The translations under genes and the position numbers were made by a program. The notes under the pieces are model-generated. The model did not search any database, was not told where the DNA came from, and saw nothing but the letters and a program-made list of their open reading frames with translations. A stretch of 48,963 bases of DNA, taken from positions 1-48,963 of the forward strand of contig CAYGUK010000017.1 of assembly GCA_964352985.1 (NCBI GenBank), given 5' to 3'. Positions 27,748 through 35,016 of the stretch are shown here, one piece after another. Every line of letters starts with the position of its first letter. Positions within the stretch are counted from its first letter, which is position 1. Source of the stretch: CAYGUK01 sp964352985 (lineage in GTDB: Bacteria > Pseudomonadota > Gammaproteobacteria > JAHCLG01).

Positions 27748-27999
27748 ATGCTCAATGCAAAATTATTTGATGAGATAGCACAAAAGCTTGTCAAAGTTAT
27801 TCCGCCTGAAGCTCGCGAATTACGCCAAGATATCGAAAAAAATTTTCAACAAATCCTTTCAAATTACTTTACCAAACTTGACCTAGTCAATCGTGAAGAG
27901 TTTGACGTGCAATCTAAAGTCTTAGCCAAAACTCGGCAAAAATTAGAAGCACTGGAAAACCAAGTCAAAGAACTCGAAAAATTACTCGATAATAAATAA
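27748..27999 (+). CDS. ubiK: UbiK (YqiC), ubiquinone biosynthesis accessory factor
   Basis: An 83-residue protein of the BMFP/UbiK family. It begins MLNAKLFDEIAQKLVKVIP and ends in a long coiled coil (about 50-83, EFDVQSKVLAKTRQKLEALE) that drives trimer formation. UbiK binds UbiJ and lipids and helps aerobic ubiquinone synthesis. GGAG at 27738-27741 is seven bases ahead of the ATG at 27748 and rules out the in-frame TTG at 27715. It is divergent from the glnK operon and 10 bases ahead of comM, the usual gammaproteobacterial order. Confidence 0.9.
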   Translation: MLNAKLFDEIAQKLVKVIPPEARELRQDIEKNFQQILSNYFTKLDLVNREEFDVQSKVLAKTRQKLEALENQVKELEKLLDNK

Positions 28000-28009
28000 T
28001 TATTAACCT

Positions 28010-29509
28010 ATGTCGTTAGCAATTTTATACTCGCGAGCGAGTTGTGGTGTTTATGCGCCGCTTGTTACAGTTGAAACACATATTTCGGGCGGACTCCCGC
28101 GCTTTACCATTGTTGGTTTACCAGAAGCAGCACTAAGAGAAAGTAAAGATCGCGTTCGTAGTGCTATTATCAATAGTCATTTTAATTTTCCCAACAAACG
28201 TATCACCGTTAATCTCGCGCCGGCTAACTTACCTAAACAGGGATCGCGTTTCGATTTAGCCATTGCGCTTGGAATTTTAATTGCAAGTAAGCAAATCGAT
28301 TCGCATGATTTAACTCACTTAGAATTTGCAGGTGAACTCGCGTTGACCGGTGAATTACGTAGCATTGATGCTTGCCTACCTTTTGTCCTTGCTAATAAAA
28401 AAGCCAAACATCAATTAATTTTACCCCAAGCTAATGCCAGTGAAGCGAGTCTCGTCGCGCATGATCATATTTTTATTGCCAATCATTTGCTTGAGGTATG
28501 TCAACAGATCAATCAACAGGCACAGCTTGCTAAACTTACACAATCAAAGTCCTTTTTGGCTCAACAATATTCTTCGGACATCAGTGATGTTCATGGTCAA
28601 CATCATGCCAAACGCGCACTTGAAATTATGGCGAGTGGTGGACATTCACTATTAATGATTGGTCCGCCAGGTACGGGCAAAACCATGTTAGCTTCGCGCT
28701 TACCCACTATCTTGCCATTATTAAATGATGAAGATGCGCTTGAAGCGGCGGCCATATTATCTATCGCGGGAAAAAAAATTTCACCCGACACCTTTAATTG
28801 TCGCTCATTTCGCCAACCTCATCATAGTGCCTCAAGTGTTGCCTTAGTCGGTGGCGGCAGTCCACCGAAACCTGGTGAAATTTCACTCGCGCATAATGGC
28901 ATTTTATTTTTAGATGAACTTCCGGAATTTTCTAGAAATGTCTTAGAGACATTACGCGAACCGTTAGAATCAGGAAAAATCACTATTTCAAGAGCAGCAA
29001 GACAAGAAGAATTTCCAGCAAGTTTTCAACTCATCGCTGCGATGAACCCTTGCCCCTGTGGTTATGCCAATGATGAACAACATCAATGTCATTGTAGTGC
29101 TGATCAAATCCAACGTTATCGACATAAAATTTCTGGGCCCTTACTTGATAGAATTGATCTACAAATTAAAATGTCGCGTTTAAAATCGAGTTTAATTTTA
29201 CAAACGACTACGCGTAAAAATGAAACAAGCCATGATGTGTTAAAAAGAGTAAATGCTTGCCAACAAATCCAACTACAACGACAAGGCTATTTAAATACAA
29301 AACTATCCAACAGTGATATCGATATTTATTGTACGCTTAATCAAGAGTCTCACGATTTTTTAGCCATAACCATTGATAAATTAGATTTATCTCCTCGCGC
29401 TTATCATCGCTTACTTAAAGTAGCGCGTACTTTAGCGGATATGGCAAATGAGAAAACGATTTTAAAAAATCATTTATTAGAAGCTTTAAGTTATCGACAG
29501 CAATTATAA
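28010..29509 (+). CDS. comM: ComM/YifB, Mg-chelatase-family AAA+ branch-migration helicase
   Basis: A 499-residue protein with an N-terminal Lon-type S5-like domain (SRASCGVYAPLVTVETHISG onwards), a Mg-chelatase AAA+ core with Walker A GPPGTGKTM (about 218-226) and Walker B ILFLDELPEF (about 303), the AMNPCPCG loop near 345, and a C-terminal Mg_chelatase_C domain. ComM extends the D-loop during natural transformation in Vibrio and Acinetobacter, so its presence is compatible with DNA uptake in this lineage. It is complete and follows ubiK. Confidence 0.95.
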   Translation: MSLAILYSRASCGVYAPLVTVETHISGGLPRFTIVGLPEAALRESKDRVRSAIINSHFNFPNKRITVNLAPANLPKQGSRFDLAIALGILIASKQIDSHDLTHLEFAGELALTGELRSIDACLPFVLANKKAKHQLILPQANASEASLVAHDHIFIANHLLEVCQQINQQAQLAKLTQSKSFLAQQYSSDISDVHGQHHAKRALEIMASGGHSLLMIGPPGTGKTMLASRLPTILPLLNDEDALEAAAILSIAGKKISPDTFNCRSFRQPHHSASSVALVGGGSPPKPGEISLAHNGILFLDELPEFSRNVLETLREPLESGKITISRAARQEEFPASFQLIAAMNPCPCGYANDEQHQCHCSADQIQRYRHKISGPLLDRIDLQIKMSRLKSSLILQTTTRKNETSHDVLKRVNACQQIQLQRQGYLNTKLSNSDIDIYCTLNQESHDFLAITIDKLDLSPRAYHRLLKVARTLADMANEKTILKNHLLEALSYRQQL

Positions 29510-29526
29510 AAATTTTGATGCTAAAA

Positions 29527-29541
29527 TAATAATGATTATTT
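29527..29541. promoter_or_regulatory. Weak Fur-box-like palindrome
   Basis: TAATAAT-G-ATTATTT has the 7-1-7 shape of a Fur site and matches 11 of 14 arm positions of TGATAAT-N-ATTATCA. It lies 240 bases before the interrupted effector-like gene. In such AT-rich DNA this may be chance. Confidence 0.2.
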
Positions 29542-29767
29542 ATTTCTCAAGAAATATAAACAATAAGTATTGTTACTTATAAAAAAATAGTCAGGGGCTA
29601 AAAAAAACTAAGTTAGTAACCTCATTGTTGAATAACCAGTAAAATGCCGGAAATTTTGACAAACTGAGTATCATCAAGGATTTTATATCAAACATTATTC
29701 TCGATAAATGGATTATCAACTTTTTTATCCGGTAATAATAACTAATAATAATTTTGGGAGACCGACT

Positions 29768-30439
29768 ATGCCTATGTTAAGCGATGATAATATAACCTAT
29801 CTCGAACCCGATGTGATTGAGGGGTTTTCTCCAGAACAAATAGCATCAGCAAAAAATGATGCTAAAGAAAGAAGTTTTGTTTTTGCTTTAATAGAAGACC
29901 ATGATTTACTTTTACCGAAAAACCATGAAAAACTAACAAGTTTGATTCTCACTATCATTCCCATTTTTTCTAAAAAAGAACAACCTGATCTTGCGACGAT
30001 TAAAAACAATGTCATTGATATATTTAACGCATTATCACGTAATCAATTACTCACAGATAGAACAGTAAAAATGGTATTGCGAAGTATTGCAATTGATATG
30101 AGCTCACAATTACGAAGATTAATCTACGCTTGCGGTAAACTTTTAGCAGTAAAAGATAAGAATATAAAATTTATTGCTAGTATTGCAGCCGAATTAGAAA
30201 ATCCCGCTACTCGTGTTATAAAATTAGAGGCGATGAAGGATGCGTCACTAAAAAGTATAGGACAAATTAGCTATGTTCGCGTTAGTAAAATTTTACTTGC
30301 ACCACTCAAAGCTGGGAGGGATGATGAAGTTGAAGCCAAAAGGCAAGACGAAAATTCATTCGCTGAACTTGAAGAAAATCCAGAAGAGGCAGATTTATCA
30401 CTTGCAGATATTCAGAATACAACCAGATTTGTTCATTAA
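29768..30439 (+). CDS. Hypothetical effector-like protein, probably truncated by an in-frame stop
   Basis: A 223-residue unknown. It is soluble and helix-rich (RSIAIDMSSQLRRLIYACGK near 115-135) with an acidic C-terminal part (NSFAELEENPEEADLSLAD). GGGAG seven bases before the ATG at 29768 fixes the start; an in-frame ATG at 29708 has no such site. The frame meets TAA at 30437 but then stays open for another 106 codons with the same acidic, polar composition. The natural gene may therefore run to 30760 and be broken, or be read through, at this codon. No family recognised. Confidence 0.55.
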   Translation: MPMLSDDNITYLEPDVIEGFSPEQIASAKNDAKERSFVFALIEDHDLLLPKNHEKLTSLILTIIPIFSKKEQPDLATIKNNVIDIFNALSRNQLLTDRTVKMVLRSIAIDMSSQLRRLIYACGKLLAVKDKNIKFIASIAAELENPATRVIKLEAMKDASLKSIGQISYVRVSKILLAPLKAGRDDEVEAKRQDENSFAELEENPEEADLSLADIQNTTRFVH

Positions 30440-30760
30440 CTTTTATCTGCGTTATCACCTGATTCAATTTTGAGAAGTCCAAACCCCTTGTCCGATGATT
30501 ATCATGCACAAATAGAAGAAGATTTAAGTATGGATAACTTACAACTTGATGATGATTCTGCTGAAGAGAGTAATGTGGATATATCTTATGTTACCGCTTT
30601 GGAGGAAGAGAGAGTGATGAAAAATAATCTCGCTAAAAGAGCAAGTTGGTTTAAACATTTAAACCAACAAAAGAAAAATCCATCTCGACATGATCAAAAA
30701 GGTGATAGAACTGATTCTGATGAAAAGCAGTCAATGCGATTTGAACACAGAAAAAAATAA
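30440..30760 (+). pseudogene. Probable C-terminal remainder of the preceding gene, behind an in-frame TAA
   Basis: The same reading frame as the gene ending at 30439 continues without a stop for 106 codons, encoding an acidic then basic, polar region (DNLQLDDDSAEESNVDIS, later FKHLNQQKKNPSRHDQKG). TTG 30470 or ATG 30530 could start an independent short protein, but neither has a clear ribosome binding site. One nonsense change in a roughly 330-residue protein is the simplest reading. Confidence 0.45.
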
Positions 30761-30772
30761 TTCATTATCGAG

Positions 30773-30800
30773 AATGAGACTAAAAATTAAAGTCTTATTT
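30773..30800. terminator. Hairpin between convergent genes
   Basis: AATGAGACT (30773-30781) pairs with AGTCTTATT (30791-30799), with one G-U pair and a nine-base A/T loop. It sits between the stops of two convergent genes. The T-tracts are short, so it is a weak bidirectional terminator at best. Confidence 0.4.
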
Positions 30801-30801
30801 A

Positions 30802-31530
30802 TCATATTGGTTTATATACTGTATATCCTTGGCGTAAAATAACTCTTTCATCAATCGGTGATGGTTGAAATAAGTTATAGCTTTTTCCCCCTGGTGGTTT
30901 GACATGAAAACCATCAAGGTGATACCAACCGTGTTGATCTGGTCTGGGCCCAATTAATCTTCTTAATACATCAGGACTGGTTGTTGCTCTTTCTGCGCTA
31001 TTAATTATTCTTTTAATTTCTATACACAGTTTAGTTAAATAAGGCCGCTTTGGATCGGGTAAATATTTTTCATACTCGGTGATAATTTTAATGAGCGCTT
31101 CTTTTCTTTGTTCTTTTGATCCATCTTTTTTTTCTTGAGCATCACACCATTGACGTAACTTAATGATAAATTGTCTTGGTGATTCTTCACGCTCAACTAA
31201 TTGTTTAATTTCTGCGTCTGTTGGCAACATTGAAAGAAAGACTTCTCTATCTTTCAGTAATTTTTTTAAAACAGCGATTTCTGTTACAGAAAGTTTAACA
31301 CTTCGACCATGGCGATTTATTTTATGTAAAATAGAGGCTAGTTCACTATCTCTTGAAACATTTTTAAGATCCTTAATTAAATCTTCAACTGCGCTCGGCG
31401 TAAATTTTCCTAAGGCTGATATTCTCACCTTACTGATACTATATTGTGACGGAATAGTTTGCCGAAATGTTGAACTTGCAAGTGATAAATTAAAGCTTAA
31501 CGGAGATAGATCTATCGAAGCAAAAAACAT
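30802..31530 (-). CDS. Hypothetical 242-aa protein, effector candidate
   Basis: An unrecognised, basic, mostly helical protein without signal peptide. The middle has repeated charged helices (SKEQRKEALIKIITEYEKYL). The C-terminal 50 residues are rich in Gly, Pro and aromatics (RPDQHGWYHLDGFHVKPPGG) and may form a small beta unit. AGGAG lies about eight bases before the ATG, so expression is credible. It converges on the interrupted gene at 29768. The C-terminus (GYTVYKPI) carries no CaaX box. Confidence 0.6.
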   Translation of the reverse strand: MFFASIDLSPLSFNLSLASSTFRQTIPSQYSISKVRISALGKFTPSAVEDLIKDLKNVSRDSELASILHKINRHGRSVKLSVTEIAVLKKLLKDREVFLSMLPTDAEIKQLVEREESPRQFIIKLRQWCDAQEKKDGSKEQRKEALIKIITEYEKYLPDPKRPYLTKLCIEIKRIINSAERATTSPDVLRRLIGPRPDQHGWYHLDGFHVKPPGGKSYNLFQPSPIDERVILRQGYTVYKPI

Positions 31531-31697
31531 TATTTTCTCCTATTTTTTTTATTGATGAATGAGTTTTGCAATCCGTGTAGTCTAGGTAGTCACTTGTTAT
31601 TTGAAAATAGATAATAATCTATCATAAATAATAGTTTATTTTATTTTAAATTGACAATGAAATTTATTAATAATCAACATGAAAAATTTTTTATGCC

Positions 31698-32186
31698 TTA
31701 CTTTATTTTTTTAAAATAGACAAAATCATAATTATAAGGATTACGATCATCGGCAAGATGTGATTCGCGTGACACTTCTTGCCATTGTGATGGTTCCCAT
31801 TCTGGAAAAAAAGTATCGCCCGGCAATTTTGCATCGATAAAAGTTAAATTCATATCCGTCGCAATATCTAAGGCTTGCTGATAAATCATCGCACCGCCAC
31901 CAATCATAACTTCAGGGACATCAGAAATTAATGCCAAACCAAGTTGTAATGAATTGACGACTTCAGCATCATTTAATTTTAAATCGGTATTACGCGTGAT
32001 AACAATATTTCGTCGATTTGGTAAGGCTTTACCAAGAGAATCATAAGATTTTCGCCCCATAATAATGGGTTTATGTAAGGTCGCTTGCTGAAAATGTTTT
32101 AAATCTGCAGGCATATGCCATGGCATGCCATCTTGATAACCAATTACATTATTTTGTGCTAGTGCGGCGATTAACGTTATTTTCAT
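31698..32186 (-). CDS. folA: Dihydrofolate reductase
   Basis: A 162-residue DHFR that regenerates tetrahydrofolate with NADPH. The substrate-site segment MPWHMPADLKHF carries the Trp and Asp equivalent to W22 and D27 of E. coli. IIMGRKSYDSLGKALPNR and EVMIGGGAMIYQQAL are the NADPH-binding segments. The length is normal. The start overlaps the stop of the cytochrome c5 gene by one base. Confidence 0.97.
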   Translation of the reverse strand: MKITLIAALAQNNVIGYQDGMPWHMPADLKHFQQATLHKPIIMGRKSYDSLGKALPNRRNIVITRNTDLKLNDAEVVNSLQLGLALISDVPEVMIGGGAMIYQQALDIATDMNLTFIDAKLPGDTFFPEWEPSQWQEVSRESHLADDRNPYNYDFVYFKKIK

Positions 32187-32662
32187 TATTTATCTTGTTC
32201 TATTGATTTTCCATTTGAAGCCATATAATTAATTAAAGCTTCATATTGTTCATTCGTGCAATCTGGGCAATTACCTTTTGCTGGCATCGCGCCTTTACCT
32301 TTTTTTATTGTATCAATTAATATCGCGATTTGCTCAGTATATTTTGTTTTACCTGTTGCTTTAAACTTTGCAGCCCATGCATTTTTATCCCCAAATTTTG
32401 GCGCATTCGCAATACCAGCAGCATGGCATGCCATGCAAGCTTTATTATAAAGATCGGTAATAGCGGGTAATGTTAACGCTACTTTTTTTTCTGCTACCGG
32501 ATTATCGGCATCACCAACTTGCTTTGGTGTTTCTTTAGCGACACTCACTTCACCCACGGGTGCTGTGCGTTTGTTTATTTCAAAAGGAGAATTCACATCT
32601 TTAAAAGCAAACGCCACATTGACCACCACAAATGCAAAAATTATCGCGGTAAGTATTCGCAC
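32186..32662 (-). CDS. Cytochrome c5-type c-type cytochrome
   Basis: A 158-residue protein with an uncleaved or cleavable N-terminal hydrophobic segment (about 3-20), a variable linker and a C-terminal cytochrome domain. The haem site CMACH is near residue 76, the axial Met in GAMPAKG, and a CPDC pair behind it is characteristic of cytochrome c5. It would carry electrons in the periplasm, probably anchored to the inner membrane. It is coupled to folA by a one-base overlap, an order I cannot explain functionally. Confidence 0.88.
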   Translation of the reverse strand: MRILTAIIFAFVVVNVAFAFKDVNSPFEINKRTAPVGEVSVAKETPKQVGDADNPVAEKKVALTLPAITDLYNKACMACHAAGIANAPKFGDKNAWAAKFKATGKTKYTEQIAILIDTIKKGKGAMPAKGNCPDCTNEQYEALINYMASNGKSIEQDK

Positions 32663-32683
32663 AGAAATCCCTCTCAGTTAATA

Positions 32684-33205
32684 TTAATGACTTGGTGAAA
32701 TTAAACCTAATCCGATATCATTATTTAATTTTCTAGTTAACATGCTGTTAAAAGGTTGAATAAAAAATTCACCGGTCACAGCAACCGTACCATCAACAAA
32801 ATGCCCACCAATGGCATGATATTGATGATCACCTAAAACTAAATGCGCATGTAGTAAAGGTTGTCCCTCATGCATCGCAATATTGCCAATAAATGAGAGT
32901 AATTCATAATCGATTTTATTAAAAGATTTATTCACGTATTTTTTATTTTTCAAATCATAGTAAGCAAGGGTCACATTATGTAGCGCGCCAATACCAGTGA
33001 TTGATGCGCCGGTGATATCTGCGTCTTTGACACATGATAATAGTGCGGATTTGACATTTTCACCGCGTTTTAAAATTAACATGAAAGGATGTAATTGGCC
33101 TTTTAATTGCTGACATTGATCGGAATAAAATGAAATTTTTTGCGCGGCAAACCCGATATTAAATAGTGATAGTGTTAACAACAAGACAATTGTCTGTTTT
33201 TTCAT
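32684..33205 (-). CDS. Exported PPC-domain (DUF296) protein
   Basis: A 173-residue protein with a signal peptide (MKKQTIVLLLTLSLFNIGFA, cut before AQKIS) and a PPC/DUF296 domain. The domain shows SCVKDADITGASITGIGAL, HAHLVLGDHQYHAIGGH and GTVAVTGEFFIQ. Cytoplasmic relatives include plant AT-hook proteins and bacterial single-domain forms; the conserved His residues (HAH, H in GGH) may bind metal. Export is unusual for the fold. ATG 33205 is chosen over 33211 because AAAGGG is eight bases from it but only two from the other. Confidence 0.75.
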   Translation of the reverse strand: MKKQTIVLLLTLSLFNIGFAAQKISFYSDQCQQLKGQLHPFMLILKRGENVKSALLSCVKDADITGASITGIGALHNVTLAYYDLKNKKYVNKSFNKIDYELLSFIGNIAMHEGQPLLHAHLVLGDHQYHAIGGHFVDGTVAVTGEFFIQPFNSMLTRKLNNDIGLGLISPSH

Positions 33206-33211
33206 TCTCAT

Positions 33212-33345
33212 ATCCCTTTGTTCAAATATAAAATTATCATATAAAAAAAAAGGGGAATTTACTACTTAACGATTAGTTCTGCCTTTGTCCTAGGATTTTG
33301 GTTGATTTACGATTACACTACGCCCCCGGGCTAATAAAGTTAAGT
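33212..33345 (+). promoter_or_regulatory. Upstream region with possible original promoter of tRNA-Arg
   Basis: TTGTCC (33285-33290) and TACGAT (33308-33313) are 17 bases apart. A GC-rich CGCCCCCGGG follows, the kind of discriminator found at stable-RNA promoters. The tRNA would be its target, now separated from it by the 144-bp element at 33346-33489. The assignment is tentative. Confidence 0.3.
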
Positions 33346-33489
33346 CAGGACTTACGCAAAACGAAGATTTTGTTTGTGGTCGAGGCATAATCTGCAGTGA
33401 AAAGCGCAGTGTACGAATGGTACATGAGCATTTGAACGAAGATTATAACGAAGACCACGGACAAAAGCTGAAGTTTTGCGTAAGTCCTG
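33346..33489. mobile_element. 144-bp MITE-like hairpin element with 17-bp perfect terminal inverted repeats
   Basis: The ends are CAGGACTTACGCAAAAC (33346-33362) and its exact reverse complement (33473-33489). Beyond the perfect part the two arms stay similar for about 48 bases (both have TTTTG, GTGGTC and ATAATC in register), so the whole element can fold into one long imperfect hairpin. It has no credible coding capacity. These are the features of a non-autonomous miniature inverted-repeat element moved by a transposase elsewhere. No target-site duplication is obvious. It ends 8 bases before tRNA-Arg. Confidence 0.75.
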
Positions 33490-33497
33490 GTGAAATT

Positions 33498-33571
<74 letters not shown>

Positions 33572-33647
33572 CTTAATTTTTTCGATCAAAAACGAAATTT
33601 TGAATAATATGATAGTAAGGTTGAGATGACTTTATTAGTGAATCAAT

Positions 33648-34793
33648 CTAGTTAACTTTGCCCATTCGTGTTAGCGGGATTCCAGAAGTTGCACTTGTGC
33701 TACCCACCTCGGCAGCACAACTACTATCTCGCTGACTTAAAAGCGCATGGGGTGATGAACCTGGTTGAACTGAAGCTTGAATTTTCATTTTGTGTTCTAG
33801 TTCTGACATAAATCCATCATTATACTTTGCTTGTAAGCCCAATAAATGAATCATTTCTGCTCTAGCTGAACCTGATAATTGACCAACAGATTTCCCCGCT
33901 TTAGCATTTGCAAACGCTTGGCCCAATTCATCAGATGCGTAACGTCCACTGGAACGTTCTTGAAAATAACCGCTGAGTTGACCAAAACTTTGAACACTTT
34001 TTAATTTACTAGCTGTCACTAAGGCACTTAAAAGTGCTGCGTCACCAAAGTCAGCAAATTGGCTAATCGCATGATCATAACGTTTTTCTAAAGATTGTAT
34101 TTCAGTTTTAATTGCCCTCATGACTTCTTGATGAGAAGGATTTGCTACGTCTCTTTTTTGTGGGGCAGAAGTTAAGCCAGTAACGTAAGTGGCTTTGGGC
34201 GTTTCAAAATATTGTTGTAATGCACCATTAGGATCTTTGATCACAGATTTATAATGACTACCGGTATGAACGAGATGAACTGGGACACTACCTTGTTGAT
34301 TATAGGTAAGACGAACACCTTGAGGTAGGGTAGCTGAGGATACCGTGGTTTTTAAACCTAATATAGTTGAAAGTGCTGCGATATGCGTTTCATCAATTTC
34401 ACTACGGGCACTCATTTCGCGTGCTGAAGTGCCTTCAGTAACATCAGCATTTGCCCCAACATAGACACCCGGTTGTTGTTTTACCGTTAAGCTGGAAAGT
34501 TGTCTCATGCTAGTCGATAACGAACGAAGAAATACGTCAGGCGGAACATAATTCAATAAATAATCAAATTGTTCTTCAGTTGAAAGCTGTTGTATCTCAT
34601 GTGGTATATGTTGCGGATAAAGTGCTTTATAAGTATTTAAGAGAATTGTGAATTTTTGCCAGTTAAGTTGTTGTTTTTGAAGCATTGCCTTAATAACAGC
34701 CGGAGCCATAGAATCAAAACCACAAGATACTCCATCAGTGATGATATCGAATTCAACATAATTAGGGGATAAAGGCTTAATATGACCTGGCAT
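33648..34793 (-). CDS. OTU-like cysteine protease (deubiquitinase-type), effector candidate
   Basis: A 381-residue unknown whose first half shows an OTU pattern. D20 and C24 lie in ITDGVSCGFDSM, the place of DGxCxF. IDETHIAALSTILGLKTTV (133-151) resembles the family's middle helix and strand, and VPVHLVHTGSHYKSV (170-184) resembles the closing strand with catalytic His (H180) before Tyr. OTU enzymes remove ubiquitin, a eukaryotic modifier, and Legionella secretes several. The second half (about 215-345) is helical and ends in a polar Ser-rich tail. Motif spacing is reasonable, but the Cys motif is not canonical, so this is a proposal. Confidence 0.5.
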   Translation of the reverse strand: MPGHIKPLSPNYVEFDIITDGVSCGFDSMAPAVIKAMLQKQQLNWQKFTILLNTYKALYPQHIPHEIQQLSTEEQFDYLLNYVPPDVFLRSLSTSMRQLSSLTVKQQPGVYVGANADVTEGTSAREMSARSEIDETHIAALSTILGLKTTVSSATLPQGVRLTYNQQGSVPVHLVHTGSHYKSVIKDPNGALQQYFETPKATYVTGLTSAPQKRDVANPSHQEVMRAIKTEIQSLEKRYDHAISQFADFGDAALLSALVTASKLKSVQSFGQLSGYFQERSSGRYASDELGQAFANAKAGKSVGQLSGSARAEMIHLLGLQAKYNDGFMSELEHKMKIQASVQPGSSPHALLSQRDSSCAAEVGSTSATSGIPLTRMGKVN

Positions 34794-35016
34794 AACTTAC
34801 TCACATCTAGTTTTTTATTATGTGTAATAGTTTAATTATAGCAAAATTCAACAGTATAGTCACGATTACTTATATCTGCAAAAATAGGCGTATTTCACAT
34901 AAATTAGACACTATGACTTCTAAGCCATTGATTACCATTGTTCATTAAGTTTGAAAACACTTAAGTAAACTATACTCAAATAATGCTAAGTAAAATAATG
35001 TATTGAGGTTAAAGTC

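Noticed and set aside
30306..30509. Minus-strand frame across the in-frame stop of the interrupted gene
   Set aside because: No ribosome binding site and no features of a protein; the plus-strand frame explains the region better.
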